From contig NZ_JAUSTW010000002.1 in assembly GCF_030813055.1 (NCBI RefSeq), positions 620,001 to 684,000 on the forward strand: 64,000 bases of DNA. The letters run 5' to 3'. The translations under genes were made by a program, and so were the position numbers. Below, one piece after another: positions 51,375-61,306 of this stretch (position 1 is the stretch's first letter; each line of letters begins with the position of its first letter). The notes under the pieces are model-generated. The model searched no databases. It was not told where the DNA came from and was given only the letters and a program-made list of their open reading frames with translations. Origin of the DNA: Neobacillus ginsengisoli (GTDB lineage Bacteria; Bacillota; Bacilli; Bacillales_B; DSM-18226).

Positions 51375-52427
51375 ATGAGCCAAAAAGGATTTCACGTTGC
51401 TGTTGTTGGAGCAACAGGAGCAGTTGGACAACAAATGATCCAAACTTTAGTTAAGGAAAACTTTCCAATCAAGCAATTATCCCTATTGTCATCAGCACGT
51501 TCAGCAGGGAAAAAAATTGTTATCAATGGTGAAAAATATACGATTCAAGAAGCAAAGCCTGAGAGCTTTGAAGGCGTCGATATTGCTTTATTTAGCGCTG
51601 GTGGCAGCGTCTCAAAAGAACTTGGTCCCGAAGCAGTTAAACGCGGTGCCGTCGTTGTAGACAACACGAGTGCTTTTCGCATGGACACAAATACTCCTCT
51701 GGTTGTACCAGAAGTTAACGAAAATGATTTACATCAGCACAATGGAATTATTGCGAATCCAAATTGTTCAACCATTCAAATGGTTGTTGCATTAGAGCCG
51801 ATCCGTCAAAAATTCGGCTTGAAAAAGGTGATTGTTTCGACTTATCAAGCGGTTTCCGGTGCAGGTGCGGCGGCAGTTCAGGAATTAAACGAACAAGCAC
51901 AGGCGATTTTAAATAATGAACCATATGAGGCACAGGTGTTGCCGGTTAAATCCGACAAGAACCATTACCAAATTGCTTTTAATGCCATTCCGCAAATAGA
52001 TAAGTTCGAGGAAAATGGATTCACTTTTGAAGAAATGAAAATGATCAATGAAACGAAAAAAATCATGCATTTACCAGAATTACAGGTTTCGGCAACATGC
52101 GTTCGTCTTCCAGTTGCAGTCGGTCATTCTGAATCTGTTTATTTTGAAGTGGAGGAAGAAGGCGTTAGTGCAAAGGAAATTAAAGCATTATTAAGTGATG
52201 CTCCGGGTGTCGTCCTTCAAGATGATCCGGAAAATCAATTGTATCCAATGCCAGCTAATTGTGTGGGTAGCAATGATGTTTTTGTTGGAAGAATTCGTAA
52301 GGACCTTGATGAAGACCTTGGGTTCCATATGTGGGTGGTCTCTGACAACTTACTTAAGGGAGCAGCATGGAATTCTGTTCAGATTGCTGAAAGATTAATT
52401 AGCCTTGGTTTAGTTAAAGAAAAATAA
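51375..52427 (+). CDS. asd: Aspartate-semialdehyde dehydrogenase
   Basis: 350 residues; reduces aspartyl phosphate to aspartate semialdehyde for lysine, DAP, threonine and methionine. NADP motif [17 protein letters not shown]; catalytic Cys131 in [24 protein letters not shown] region C-terminal. AAAGGGG precedes ATG 51375. Followed by dapG after 35 bases. Confidence 0.97.
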   Translation: MSQKGFHVAVVGATGAVGQQMIQTLVKENFPIKQLSLLSSARSAGKKIVINGEKYTIQEAKPESFEGVDIALFSAGGSVSKELGPEAVKRGAVVVDNTSAFRMDTNTPLVVPEVNENDLHQHNGIIANPNCSTIQMVVALEPIRQKFGLKKVIVSTYQAVSGAGAAAVQELNEQAQAILNNEPYEAQVLPVKSDKNHYQIAFNAIPQIDKFEENGFTFEEMKMINETKKIMHLPELQVSATCVRLPVAVGHSESVYFEVEEEGVSAKEIKALLSDAPGVVLQDDPENQLYPMPANCVGSNDVFVGRIRKDLDEDLGFHMWVVSDNLLKGAAWNSVQIAERLISLGLVKEK

Positions 52428-52462
52428 AAGAAAGCATCAAAAAGGCAGGTTTTGGTGTCACC

Positions 52463-53707
52463 ATGAAAATTATTGTGCAAAAATTTGGCGGGACTTCTGT
52501 CAAAGATGAAAAAAGCAGGAAACATGCGGAAGGCCATATTGAAAAAGCTTTAGCAGACGGCTACAAAGTAGTTGTTGTGGTATCGGCGATGGGGAGAAAG
52601 GGCGATTCGTATGCAACAGATACACTTCTTTCCTTAGTCGGCGGCAATTTAAGCAAAATCAGCAAAAGGGAACTTGATCTTCTTTTATCGTGCGGTGAAA
52701 CAATTTCGAGTGTTGTTTTTGCAAATATGTTATTGGATAAAGGAATTAACGCTGTGGCCTTAACAGGTGCTCAAGCCGGATTCCGTACCAATAGTGACCA
52801 TACAAACGCAAAAATTATTGAAATGAAATGTGATCGGCTGCTTAGAGAGTTGGAGCATGTCGATGTTGTTGTTGTTGCAGGCTTCCAAGGGGCTGCAAAA
52901 AATGGTGATATAACCACGATTGGCCGTGGTGGAAGTGATACATCTGCTGCAGCTTTGGGTGCGGCACTTAATGCTGAATGGATTGACATATTTACAGATG
53001 TTGAAGGAATTATGACAGCTGATCCTAGAATAGCAGAAAATGCAAGACCATTATCTGTAGTAACCTATACAGAAGTATGCAATATGGCCTATCAGGGAGC
53101 AAAAGTTATACATCCCAGAGCGGTTGAAATTGCCATGCAGGCAAAAGTGCCGATTAGAATACGCTCAACCTATTCCGATAATTTAGGAACGCTTGTCACA
53201 ACACTTAATAAAGATAATCGCGGCAGTGATATTAAAGAACGAATTGTGACCGGGATTGCTCATGTATCAAATGTGACGCAGATCAAGGTATTTGCCAAAA
53301 AAGATCAATACTATCTACAGGCAGAAGTGTTTAAAGCAATGGCAAAAGAAAATATCAGTGTTGATTTTATCAATATTTCACCTAATGGTGTTGTATACAC
53401 TGTTACCGATGAAATGACGGACAAAGCCATATCTGTCTTAAATGTATTGGGGCATGACCCTGTTGTCGAGCGTAACTGTGCAAAGGTTTCTGTAGTAGGC
53501 GCAGGTATAGCAGGTGTCCCGGGCGTAACCTCTAAAATTGTTTCGGCATTATCAGATCACGGAATTAGGATTCTTCAATCAGCTGATAGCCATACCACTA
53601 TATGGGTACTTGTGAAACAAGAAGATTTAGTTAAATCAGTTAATGCCCTTCATGACGCCTTTCAATTAGAAGAAGAGTCGATTGATTTTAATCGGACGTT
53701 TTTTTAA
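52463..53707 (+). CDS. dapG: Aspartokinase I (DAP-sensitive type)
   Basis: 414 residues, first step of the aspartate pathway. The kinase domain has VQKFGGTSVKDE, LSCGETISSVVFA, GRGGSDTSAAALGAAL and FTDVEGIMTADPR; two ACT domains follow (ENISVDFINISPNG, SDHGIRILQSADSH). In B. subtilis the enzyme at this position is feedback-inhibited by meso-diaminopimelate. The ribosome binding site is weak (TTTTGGTG). Confidence 0.95.
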   Translation: MKIIVQKFGGTSVKDEKSRKHAEGHIEKALADGYKVVVVVSAMGRKGDSYATDTLLSLVGGNLSKISKRELDLLLSCGETISSVVFANMLLDKGINAVALTGAQAGFRTNSDHTNAKIIEMKCDRLLRELEHVDVVVVAGFQGAAKNGDITTIGRGGSDTSAAALGAALNAEWIDIFTDVEGIMTADPRIAENARPLSVVTYTEVCNMAYQGAKVIHPRAVEIAMQAKVPIRIRSTYSDNLGTLVTTLNKDNRGSDIKERIVTGIAHVSNVTQIKVFAKKDQYYLQAEVFKAMAKENISVDFINISPNGVVYTVTDEMTDKAISVLNVLGHDPVVERNCAKVSVVGAGIAGVPGVTSKIVSALSDHGIRILQSADSHTTIWVLVKQEDLVKSVNALHDAFQLEEESIDFNRTFF

Positions 53708-53809
53708 GATAGTGTAAAATCGATATTAATGTAATTGGTAGAGTACATTGGTATGGTTTTAGAGCATTCTTTATCGGCGTAAACCATAGGAATGGGAAGG
53801 AGTATTAAA

Positions 53810-54682
53810 ATGGTTAATTTTGGTCGTGTTTCCACGGCGATGGTTACCCCTTTTGATAAAAAAGGGCATATTGATTTTGCAAAAACTACTCAATTAGTTA
53901 ATTATTTAATTGAAAATGGAACGGATTCTCTTGTGCTTGCAGGTACAACAGGTGAATCTCCTACATTATCAAAGGAAGAAAAGCTCGCATTATTCGCTCA
54001 TGTAGTTAAGGTTGTTGACAAAAGGATTCCAGTAATCGCCGGTACGGGCAGCAACAATACGTATGCATCGATTGAATTGACTAAAAAAGCGGAGCAAATA
54101 GGTGTTGACGCCATCATGGTGGTTGCACCTTATTACAATAAACCAAATCAGGAAGGCTTATATCAACACTTTAAAGCTGTCGCGGATGCAACTTCACTTC
54201 CGGTAATGGTTTATAACATTCCAGGCCGGTCAGTTGTTACAATTCATCCGGAGACGGTGATTCGCCTTTCCAAGATCCCGAATATTATTGCGATAAAAGA
54301 AGCAAGTGGAGACCTAAGCGCCATGACACATATCATTGCGAATACAGACGAAGATTTTCTTTTGTACAGTGGTGATGATGGATTGACAATTCCTGTTCTA
54401 TCCATAGGCGGTGCTGGTGTTGTCTCTGTTGCTTCGCATGTAATTGGCAATGAAATGCAGGAAATGGTCAAATCATTCTATGCAGGTGAGAATAGCAAGG
54501 CTGCAAATTTACATCAACAGCTTTTACCAATTATGCAAGGGTTATTTGCTGCGCCAAGTCCTGCACCTGTTAAAACAGCATTACAAGTAAATGGCTTGGA
54601 TGTTGGTTCAGTAAGATTGCCGTTAGTTGGATTAACTGAACAAGAACGTACTACTCTTATTACTCTTTTAAATAAAAAATAG
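53810..54682 (+). CDS. dapA: 4-hydroxy-tetrahydrodipicolinate synthase
   Basis: 290 residues, (beta/alpha)8 aldolase condensing pyruvate with aspartate semialdehyde. Schiff-base Lys163 in IIAIKEASGD, LAGTTGESPTLSKEE, and VMVYNIPGRS with the catalytic tyrosine. ATG 53810 follows GGGAAGGAG; an in-frame ATG at 53792 lies within that site. Its product is used for lysine and cell wall, and, in sporulation, by DpaAB. Confidence 0.97.
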   Translation: MVNFGRVSTAMVTPFDKKGHIDFAKTTQLVNYLIENGTDSLVLAGTTGESPTLSKEEKLALFAHVVKVVDKRIPVIAGTGSNNTYASIELTKKAEQIGVDAIMVVAPYYNKPNQEGLYQHFKAVADATSLPVMVYNIPGRSVVTIHPETVIRLSKIPNIIAIKEASGDLSAMTHIIANTDEDFLLYSGDDGLTIPVLSIGGAGVVSVASHVIGNEMQEMVKSFYAGENSKAANLHQQLLPIMQGLFAAPSPAPVKTALQVNGLDVGSVRLPLVGLTEQERTTLITLLNKK

Positions 54683-54686
54683 TAAG

Positions 54687-54725
54687 AAAAAGCCAATCGA
54701 TGTAACTTCGGTTGGCTTTTTTTAT
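54687..54725 (+). terminator. Intrinsic terminator of asd-dapG-dapA
   Basis: Stem AAAAAGCCAA/TTGGCTTTTT with further inner pairing (TCGA region with TTCGG) and a long T run. Confidence 0.9.
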
Positions 54726-54763
54726 TCTGGAACTTATGTGATGGATAATTTAACTAATATTGG

Positions 54764-54793
54764 TTGTAATGATTTTCGAATATCAAGTATAAT
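54764..54793 (+). promoter_or_regulatory. Sigma-A promoter for rnjB
   Basis: TTGTAA (54764-54769), 18-base spacer, consensus TATAAT (54788-54793), 50 bases before the rnjB start. Confidence 0.6.
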
Positions 54794-54842
54794 AATCATA
54801 ACTGATTTCGATCGGGCTATATCAACAAGGAGGATTCAAACA

Positions 54843-56510
54843 TTGACAAAGAGAAAAAATAATTCCATTAAGGTTGTTGCACTTGGTGGTATTGGAGAAA
54901 TCGGGAAAAATATGTATCTTGTTGAAGTGGACAAGGATATCTTCGTTATCGATGCTGGCTTAATGTTCCCCGAGGAAGAAATGCTTGGTATTGATATCGT
55001 GATTCCTGATCTTACTTATTTAAAAGAAAACAAAGAAAGGGTAAAAGCGATTTTCTTAACACACGGTCATGAAGACCATATTGGAGCGCTATCGTATTTG
55101 TTACGTCAAGTTGATGTTCCGGTTTATGGAACAAAGTTAACTCTTGCCCTTGCTCAAGCAAAACTACGGGAACAAGATTATAATGGTAAAACGAATTTTT
55201 TTGAAGTGGATTCAGATTCAGTCATTGAAATGGCTTCGGTTGAAGTGAGCTTTTTTAGAACCAATCATAGCATTCCTGATTCAGTTGGTGTTTGTGTTCA
55301 TACCTCTGAAGGAATTATTGTTTATACCGGTGACTTTAAATTTGACCAAGCCGCAACGAAACTTTATAAACCGGAAATCGGAAAAATGGCAGCAATCGGT
55401 GAAAAAGGGGTATTATGCCTGATGTCCGATAGTACAGAAGCTGAAAAGCCCGGATACACAACATCTGAAGCCATCGTCGAACGGGAAATGTCGAACGCAT
55501 TTTACAATGCACCTGGAAGAATTATTGCTGCTTGCTTTGCATCGGATATAAATAGAATTCAGCATATATTCGATGCCGCGAAAGAAAGCCGCCGTAAAGT
55601 TGCAGTTGTAGGGAAAAGTCTAGAACGTATCTATCATATTGCTCTTGATTTAGGGTATTTGGAAGTAGATGAAGACTTAATCATCCCGATTACAGAAATT
55701 AATGAATATAATGATAAAGAAATTTGTGTATTAATGACAGGAAGCCAGGGAGAGCCCATTGAAGGTCTGCAGAAAATGGCTAAACAAACGGCAAAGCTTG
55801 TTAATATTCAACCCGGAGATACCGTATTAATTGCTGCATCCCCGCTTAGAGGCAGTGAAGTATATTTATACAAAACTGTAGATATGTTATTTAGAGCGGG
55901 TGCAAATGTTATCTCCGGAAAAAGAACCATCCATGTCTCAAGTCACGGCAGTCAAGAAGAATTAAAATTTATGATTAACTTAATGAATCCTAAATTCTTT
56001 ATTCCGGTTCATGGTGAATACCGGATGTTGAAAGCCCATCGAAAATTAGCTATAGAATGCGGACTTACGAATGAACAGATTTATATACCTGACCGCGGAG
56101 AAATGATTGAATTTAAGGATGGAAAATTGGCCCCTGGCAGTAAAGTTCCATCGGGAAATATCCTAATTGATGGAATTGGAGTGGGGGATGTAGGAAATAT
56201 TGTTTTACGTGACCGCAGGCTCTTATCACAGGATGGAATCCTAATTGTGGTTGTTACCTTAACAAAGCAGGAGAAGAAAATTGCGTCCGGACCTGAAATT
56301 ATCTCAAGAGGGTTTGTTTATGTTCGTGAATCAGAAAAATTAATGGATGATTCAACCAAATTAGTACGGGATATTGTCGAAAGGAATATAGCTAAAGAGT
56401 CTTTTGAATGGGCAAGCCTTAAGCAAGAAATAAGAGATGAATTAAACCGCAATTTATACGAAAAAACAAAAAGAAGACCAATGATACTTCCAATAATTAT
56501 GGAAGTTTAG
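54843..56510 (+). CDS. rnjB: Ribonuclease J2 (RNase J family)
   Basis: 555 residues, the same length as B. subtilis RNase J2. Metallo-beta-lactamase/beta-CASP ribonuclease acting with RNase J1 in mRNA decay and maturation. The full metal motif HGHEDHIG (His74, His76, Asp78, His79) is present, with TNHSIPDSVG, YTGDFKFDQ and PVHGEYRM (His390). The beta-CASP signature GSQGEP and a C-terminal dimerisation domain follow. TTG 54843 is chosen because AAGGAGG (54828-54834) is well placed; the longer frame begins upstream of the promoter. Assigned J2 by position before tepA. Confidence 0.93.
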   Translation: MTKRKNNSIKVVALGGIGEIGKNMYLVEVDKDIFVIDAGLMFPEEEMLGIDIVIPDLTYLKENKERVKAIFLTHGHEDHIGALSYLLRQVDVPVYGTKLTLALAQAKLREQDYNGKTNFFEVDSDSVIEMASVEVSFFRTNHSIPDSVGVCVHTSEGIIVYTGDFKFDQAATKLYKPEIGKMAAIGEKGVLCLMSDSTEAEKPGYTTSEAIVEREMSNAFYNAPGRIIAACFASDINRIQHIFDAAKESRRKVAVVGKSLERIYHIALDLGYLEVDEDLIIPITEINEYNDKEICVLMTGSQGEPIEGLQKMAKQTAKLVNIQPGDTVLIAASPLRGSEVYLYKTVDMLFRAGANVISGKRTIHVSSHGSQEELKFMINLMNPKFFIPVHGEYRMLKAHRKLAIECGLTNEQIYIPDRGEMIEFKDGKLAPGSKVPSGNILIDGIGVGDVGNIVLRDRRLLSQDGILIVVVTLTKQEKKIASGPEIISRGFVYVRESEKLMDDSTKLVRDIVERNIAKESFEWASLKQEIRDELNRNLYEKTKRRPMILPIIMEV

Positions 56511-56515
56511 CTGCA

Positions 56516-56547
56516 AAAGACACTGGATTTTCCAGTGTCTTTATTTA
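56516..56547 (+). terminator. Intrinsic terminator of rnjB
   Basis: A perfect 12-bp stem AAAGACACTGGA/TCCAGTGTCTTT, loop TTT, tail ATTTAT. Confidence 0.85.
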
Positions 56548-56621
56548 TTGGCAAATATTCAGGCATGATTTTACGTTTAAAATGCAATACTAAAAATATC
56601 ATGCTTGAAGGGAGTATTGGG

Positions 56622-57377
56622 ATGGATAAAGATTTACAAAAAAATGATTCCGAAAATCAAGAAGGTCAAGATCCACAAAAAGAAGAAAAACCTTCTTCCA
56701 CTTTAATAGAGAAAATACAGCAGCTTGGACAAACAAATGTGCCGCAGCTTTCACCAGATTCAAGAATACATTGTTTAACCATCATTGGACAAATTGAAGG
56801 TCATTTAGCCTTGCCACCGCAAAATAAAACGACAAAATATGAGCATTTACTGCCTCAACTTGTTGCAATTGAACAAAATCCTAAAATTGAAGGAGTTCTT
56901 ATTATATTAAATACGGTGGGCGGAGATGTCGAAGCGGGGCTTGCCATTTCTGAAATGATCGCATCGATATCAAAGCCGACTGTCTCAATTGTTTTGGGTG
57001 GAGGCCATTCCATTGGTGTTCCAATTGCTGTTTCCACTGATTATTCTTTTATTGCCGAAACAGCAACGATGACGATTCATCCTATCCGCTTAACAGGACT
57101 TGTTATTGGGGTTCCGCAAACCTTTGAATATTTGGACAAAATGCAGGAGCGGGTAGTTAATTTTGTTAAAAAGCATTCCAAAATTACTGAGGAGACCTTT
57201 AAAGACTTAATGTTTGCCAAAGGTAATTTAACAAGGGATATTGGAACAAATGTAATCGGTGTGGATGCCGTAAATTACGGTTTAATAGATGAAGTGGGTG
57301 GACTCGGGCCGGCAATGAAAAAGTTAAATGAAATGATAGACCTTAAACAAGAGGGAAATGAGGGGTTGATTCAATGA
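56622..57377 (+). CDS. tepA: ClpP-like translocation-enhancing protease TepA
   Basis: 251 residues, cytoplasmic ClpP/crotonase-fold serine protease. Ser130 in [13 protein letters not shown] and His153 in MTIHPIR are the catalytic pair; [23 protein letters not shown] is the oxyanion region. The first 60 residues are acidic and likely disordered. TepA is linked to degradation of small spore proteins and to secretion in B. subtilis. ATG 56622 follows GAAGGGAG; upstream frame overlaps the rnjB terminator. The stop overlaps ylzJ (ATGA). Confidence 0.93.
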   Translation: MDKDLQKNDSENQEGQDPQKEEKPSSTLIEKIQQLGQTNVPQLSPDSRIHCLTIIGQIEGHLALPPQNKTTKYEHLLPQLVAIEQNPKIEGVLIILNTVGGDVEAGLAISEMIASISKPTVSIVLGGGHSIGVPIAVSTDYSFIAETATMTIHPIRLTGLVIGVPQTFEYLDKMQERVVNFVKKHSKITEETFKDLMFAKGNLTRDIGTNVIGVDAVNYGLIDEVGGLGPAMKKLNEMIDLKQEGNEGLIQ

Positions 57378-57613
57378 TTCTGTACACGATGATGCCTCAA
57401 GAGCTCATCTTTCCCAATGAAACAGTAGTGGCTACTAAACAACAAACTCTAACCTATCAAGGGATTCCGCTTTTAGTTGAGTTAACAGATCAACAAAATG
57501 TTCAAGTGATCCGTGTCCTAAGCAGTGATCCTCAACATTATTTGGATGATCGGGTTAGTCCGGGAACAAAAATTTCTTTTGCAAACCTCGACGGTTTGTC
57601 CGCCTTCTCGTAG
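57374..57613 (+). CDS. ylzJ: YlzJ-like small protein
   Basis: 79 residues, starts [14 protein letters not shown], as in Bacillus YlzJ proteins. No recognisable domain beyond that family; predicted mostly beta. It overlaps tepA by four bases, so the two are probably translated together. Function unknown. Confidence 0.85.
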   Translation: MILYTMMPQELIFPNETVVATKQQTLTYQGIPLLVELTDQQNVQVIRVLSSDPQHYLDDRVSPGTKISFANLDGLSAFS

Positions 57614-57623
57614 TAAATTATGG

Positions 57624-57629
57624 TATAAT
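57624..57629 (+). promoter_or_regulatory. Extended -10 promoter candidate before spoIIIE
   Basis: TGGTATAAT, 10 bases after the ylzJ stop, without a good -35. The predicted start coincides with the hairpin at 57635-57669. A second TATAAT at 57689 (-35 TCTCCA, 17 bases) is an alternative spoIIIE promoter. Confidence 0.4.
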
Positions 57630-57634
57630 CAAAT

Positions 57635-57675
57635 GAGAAAACTAGAGCAGCCCTAAAGGCTGCTTTCTCCATTTT
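57635..57675 (+). terminator. Terminator between ylzJ and spoIIIE
   Basis: 7-bp stem AGCAGCC/GGCTGCT (57646-57664) with flanking GAGAAA/TTTCTC partly competing, then CCATTTT. Ends tepA-ylzJ. Confidence 0.7.
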
Positions 57676-57748
57676 ACCCATATTCAATTATAATGAAATG
57701 AATGATTTGATAATAAAGTGATACATATTATGCATTTAAGGTGATTAC

Positions 57749-60094
57749 ATGGCAAAAAAAAAGAGAAGACAAGCAAAAAAACGGGACACGCAATTAAAAC
57801 GGACTGTCCAATTTGAATTATCAGCAATAGCCCTGCTGGCTTTAACAATTATTTCAATGGCAAAATTAGGTGCTGTCGGTAAGGCAACTGTATTATTTTT
57901 TCGCTTTTGGATGGGCGAATGGTACATGCTCAGTTTAATTGGGCTCCTTTTGTTAAGTATTTATTTAATGTGGAAGCGGGAAATTCCTTTTTTCTTTCAT
58001 CCAAGATTAATTGGTTGTTATTGTATAATCTCATCCATTTTACTGTTGAGTCATTTAACCTTTTTTCAATTGCTGACAAATGGCGGGAAATTTAAAGATC
58101 CCAGCGTTATTCGCACTACTTGGGAAGTATTTATGATGGAGGTTCGAGGTGAAACAAGTACTCAAGACCTTGGGGGCGGAATGATTGGAGCAGTTTTATT
58201 TGCCCTTTTCCACTATCTCTTTGCAGATACCGGGACGAAAATTATTGCCGTTATTTTTATTATAATCGGCTTTATCTTAATAACAGGAAAATCATTTGGA
58301 GATTTTATCGGAAACATTATGAGTGCCATCTTCAGTTTTTCTAAGGGCCAATGGGGAGCCTTTAAAACGGATTTGGCAGATTGGAAGCAAAAGCAGGAGG
58401 ACCGTCGGGCTGAAAAAAATGCACGTCAACAGGAAGTTCGTGAAAATCGAACAACGAGAAGCCGTCCTGAAATAAATGTATCTGAAGTTACTATGCCGGA
58501 AGAAAACCGTACACCTGAGCCACTTATCTCGAGTTTTGCAGATCGTGCATATTCAGAAGATCCTCCGATTAGTTTGCCGCAGCAGGAAGTGAATAGGAAT
58601 CAAGAAGGGAAAACAGCAGCAGATGACGAAGAAATTACCCCTCCAATTACCTTTACTGAGGTAGAAAATACTGCTTATGAATTACCGCCATTAAAATTGT
58701 TAAAGCTTCCTAAGAAAACAGATCAAAGCGGTGAATATGAACTGATTCATGCCAATGCTGCAAAACTGGAAAGAACCTTTCAAAGCTTTGGTGTGAAAGC
58801 AAGAGTAACTCAAGTACATTTAGGCCCTGCAGTTACTAAGTATGAGGTTCACCCTGATGTAGGTGTAAAAGTTAGTAAAATTGTCAGCTTAAGTGATGAT
58901 CTTGCATTGGCACTTGCGGCAAAAGATATTCGAATCGAAGCACCGATTCCCGGTAAATCGGCAATCGGAATTGAAGTTCCGAATTCTGAGGTTGCAATGG
59001 TATCACTTCGTGAAGTATTAGATGCTACTCAAAATGATAAGCCTGACGCAAAGTTATTAATCGGTTTAGGACGGGATATTACCGGAGAGGCTGTTTTGGC
59101 TGAACTGAATAAAATGCCTCACTTACTCGTTGCCGGAGCAACGGGAAGCGGAAAAAGTGTATGTATTAATGGAATTATTACCAGCGTCCTCATGCGTGCA
59201 AAACCTCATGAAGTAAAATTAATGATGATTGACCCGAAAATGGTAGAATTAAATGTTTATAATGGGATTCCTCATTTACTTGCACCTGTTGTAACAGATG
59301 CCAAAAAAGCATCACAGGCATTAAAAAAGGTAGTTAGTGAGATGGAAAGACGGTATGAATTATTCTCTTACACAGGAACGCGTAATATTGAAGGATATAA
59401 CGATCACGTAAGACGGCATAATATGGAAGAAAATGATAAGCAGCCATTACTGCCGTATATTGTAGTAATCGTTGACGAGTTGGCAGACTTAATGATGGTT
59501 GCTTCCTCAGATGTTGAAGATTCCATTACCCGACTTGCGCAAATGGCACGTGCAGCAGGAATCCATCTAATCATTGCTACGCAACGGCCGTCTGTTGATG
59601 TCATTACTGGAGTTATTAAGGCAAATATACCGTCACGGATTGCCTTTGCAGTTTCCAGTGCAACAGATTCAAGAACGATTTTGGATATGGGAGGTGCTGA
59701 AAAGCTTCTTGGTAGAGGTGACATGCTGTTTCTCCCTGTAGGAGAATCTAAACCGATCCGTGTTCAAGGAGCCTTTTTATCAGACGAAGAAGTTGAGGAC
59801 ACTGTTAATTTTGTTATTTCACAGCAAAAGGCACAATACCAAGAAGAAATGATCCCTGATGATATTCCGGAAGCCGCAGGTGCGGTTGATGATGATTTAT
59901 ATGAAGAAGCTGTTGATTTAATAATTGACATGCAAACAGCTTCCGTATCGATGTTACAGCGGAGATTTCGAATCGGCTATACGAGAGCCGCACGACTCAT
60001 CGATGAAATGGAGGCGCGCGGTGTCGTTGGTCCATATGAGGGAAGTAAGCCACGGGCAGTTTTACAATCTAAGCCAAAAGAAGAAGCTAACTAA
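57749..60094 (+). CDS. spoIIIE: DNA translocase SpoIIIE (FtsK family)
   Basis: 781 residues; pumps the chromosome into the forespore. Four hydrophobic segments span about residues 25-195, followed by a charged linker (roughly 200-320). The motor has Walker [13 protein letters not shown] and Walker [14 protein letters not shown]-terminal gamma winged helix ([25 protein letters not shown]) reads SRS sequences. TAAGGTGAT precedes ATG 57749. The position before ymfC and near-B. subtilis length support SpoIIIE rather than SftA. Confidence 0.96.
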   Translation: MAKKKRRQAKKRDTQLKRTVQFELSAIALLALTIISMAKLGAVGKATVLFFRFWMGEWYMLSLIGLLLLSIYLMWKREIPFFFHPRLIGCYCIISSILLLSHLTFFQLLTNGGKFKDPSVIRTTWEVFMMEVRGETSTQDLGGGMIGAVLFALFHYLFADTGTKIIAVIFIIIGFILITGKSFGDFIGNIMSAIFSFSKGQWGAFKTDLADWKQKQEDRRAEKNARQQEVRENRTTRSRPEINVSEVTMPEENRTPEPLISSFADRAYSEDPPISLPQQEVNRNQEGKTAADDEEITPPITFTEVENTAYELPPLKLLKLPKKTDQSGEYELIHANAAKLERTFQSFGVKARVTQVHLGPAVTKYEVHPDVGVKVSKIVSLSDDLALALAAKDIRIEAPIPGKSAIGIEVPNSEVAMVSLREVLDATQNDKPDAKLLIGLGRDITGEAVLAELNKMPHLLVAGATGSGKSVCINGIITSVLMRAKPHEVKLMMIDPKMVELNVYNGIPHLLAPVVTDAKKASQALKKVVSEMERRYELFSYTGTRNIEGYNDHVRRHNMEENDKQPLLPYIVVIVDELADLMMVASSDVEDSITRLAQMARAAGIHLIIATQRPSVDVITGVIKANIPSRIAFAVSSATDSRTILDMGGAEKLLGRGDMLFLPVGESKPIRVQGAFLSDEEVEDTVNFVISQQKAQYQEEMIPDDIPEAAGAVDDDLYEEAVDLIIDMQTASVSMLQRRFRIGYTRAARLIDEMEARGVVGPYEGSKPRAVLQSKPKEEAN

Positions 60095-60161
60095 AGAAAA
60101 GCTGAAACGTTTGGAATTAGAGCCTGCCAATTCTCTACGTTTATTCATTTTGCTTTTATCT

Positions 60162-60195
60162 AAAAAAAGAGCCGTTTGGCTCTTTTTTTATTATA
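60162..60195 (+). terminator. Intrinsic terminator of spoIIIE
   Basis: Stem AAAAAAAGAGCC/GGCTCTTTTTTT, loop GTTT. The 393-base gap 60095-60487 otherwise holds only the regulator's promoter and operator. Confidence 0.9.
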
Positions 60196-60389
60196 AATAT
60201 TTAGAAATTCCATACTATATTATTAGATGCGGGCGGCTTGTATCCAATCGAATACAACAATTTGTTAATCGCAATATCCATTTGGCCTATTTTTAACAAT
60301 AAATTATAGCAGATTTTTTTATTAAAAACATAAGAAAATATGACAATTTTTATCTGGATAGCTTTTTTCGACAAAATCTTTAATTCCTA

Positions 60390-60418
60390 TTTATTTATAC
60401 TAAGAAAAGTGTTATATT
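60390..60418 (+). promoter_or_regulatory. Promoter of the GntR regulator
   Basis: Extended -10 TGTTATATT (60410-60418) with a weak -35 TTTATT (60390-60395) at 17 bases. Confidence 0.45.
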
Positions 60419-60443
60419 AATTTCGATTAGTAGGAATGATAAT

Positions 60444-60461
60444 ACATCAGATGTCTGATGT
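60444..60461 (+). promoter_or_regulatory. Palindromic operator, probably for the GntR regulator
   Basis: ACATCAGA-TG-TCTGATGT: perfect 8-bp half sites, 27 bases before the regulator's start codon and downstream of its -10, well placed for roadblock autorepression. Size and symmetry fit GntR-family operators. Confidence 0.6.
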
Positions 60462-60487
60462 CTTAGAAAAAGGCTGGAGGAACCTGC

Positions 60488-61213
60488 ATGTCTATTAAGT
60501 CAGATAACCGACATCTTTACTTACAAGTGATTGATCGGTTAAAGCAAGATATTGAACAAGGGATTTATAAAGAAAAAGAGAAATTACCTTCAGAATTCGA
60601 TCTTGCCAAACATCTAGGTGTAAGCAGAGCTACACTTCGGGAAGCATTGCGCATTCTTGAAGAGGAAAATGTTATCATCAGGCGCCATGGTGTCGGCACT
60701 TTTGTTAACGCTAAGCCGCTGTTTACTTCAGGGATTGAACAACTTAATAGTGTAACTGAAATGATATTGGAAGTTGGAATGAAACCAGGTACTATTTTTC
60801 TAAGTTCATCAACTCAGTGTCCAACCGAGGAGGATATTCGTCGTTTCTCATGTTCAATAGAAGAGGAAATTGTTATCATGGAGCGGGTTAGAACTGCAAA
60901 TGGAGAGCCGGTTGTCTATTGTATCGACAAGGTACCTAAACACATTTTGCCTGAAACATTTTTCCATGGAGAAAAATCAATCTTCAGAATTTTGGAAGAG
61001 GAGGCAAATAGACGTATTACATACGCAGTTGCTCAAATTGAACCCATTGGTTATCATGAGAAAATTTCCCCAATTCTGGAATGTGACCCCGAAACCGCAT
61101 TACTTGTTTTAAAACAAATGCACTTCGATGAAATGGATGAACCTATCCTATTTTCGGTAAACTATTTTAAGGCAGATAAGTTTAGTTTTCGTGTTTTGCG
61201 AAAAAGAGCGTAG
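60488..61213 (+). CDS. nupR: GntR/HutC-family transcriptional regulator (YmfC/NupR-like)
   Basis: 241 residues. The winged helix-turn-helix covers about residues 10-75 ([41 protein letters not shown]); a UTRA ligand-binding domain follows (about 95-235, [13 protein letters not shown]). It sits where ymfC lies in B. subtilis; ymfC is, to my knowledge, the repressor of the nucleoside transporter operon nupNOPQ. Here the transporter genes follow directly, which supports that role. GCTGGAGG precedes ATG 60488. No clear terminator separates it from bmpA. Confidence 0.82.
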   Translation: MSIKSDNRHLYLQVIDRLKQDIEQGIYKEKEKLPSEFDLAKHLGVSRATLREALRILEEENVIIRRHGVGTFVNAKPLFTSGIEQLNSVTEMILEVGMKPGTIFLSSSTQCPTEEDIRRFSCSIEEEIVIMERVRTANGEPVVYCIDKVPKHILPETFFHGEKSIFRILEEEANRRITYAVAQIEPIGYHEKISPILECDPETALLVLKQMHFDEMDEPILFSVNYFKADKFSFRVLRKRA

Positions 61214-61230
61214 TTTTTTTTTTAGCGAAT

Positions 61231-61246
61231 ATGAAAACGGAAACAA
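61231..61246 (+). promoter_or_regulatory. CcpA cre site upstream of the BMP transporter
   Basis: ATGAAAACGGAAACAA matches WTGNAANCGNWWNCAW at every position. It lies 61 bases before the bmpA TTG start, immediately before a possible -35 (TTTACT 61248 or TTGATT 61253). Confidence 0.6.
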
Positions 61247-61306
61247 TTTTACTTGATTTGTCATTGCTACTAAATCAAATAAACAATCATTAGGGGGTAC
61301 AATTCC

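Noticed and set aside
60095..60161. Possible sixth copy of the dispersed repeat after spoIIIE (AAGAAAAGCTGAAACG)
   Set aside because: The resemblance covers only the first eight or so bases and there is no right end or palindromic core.
59925..60296. Plus-strand frame overlapping the end of spoIIIE (123 codons)
   Set aside because: The first half is an out-of-frame reading of the spoIIIE gamma domain and the rest runs through the terminator; no start site or homology.
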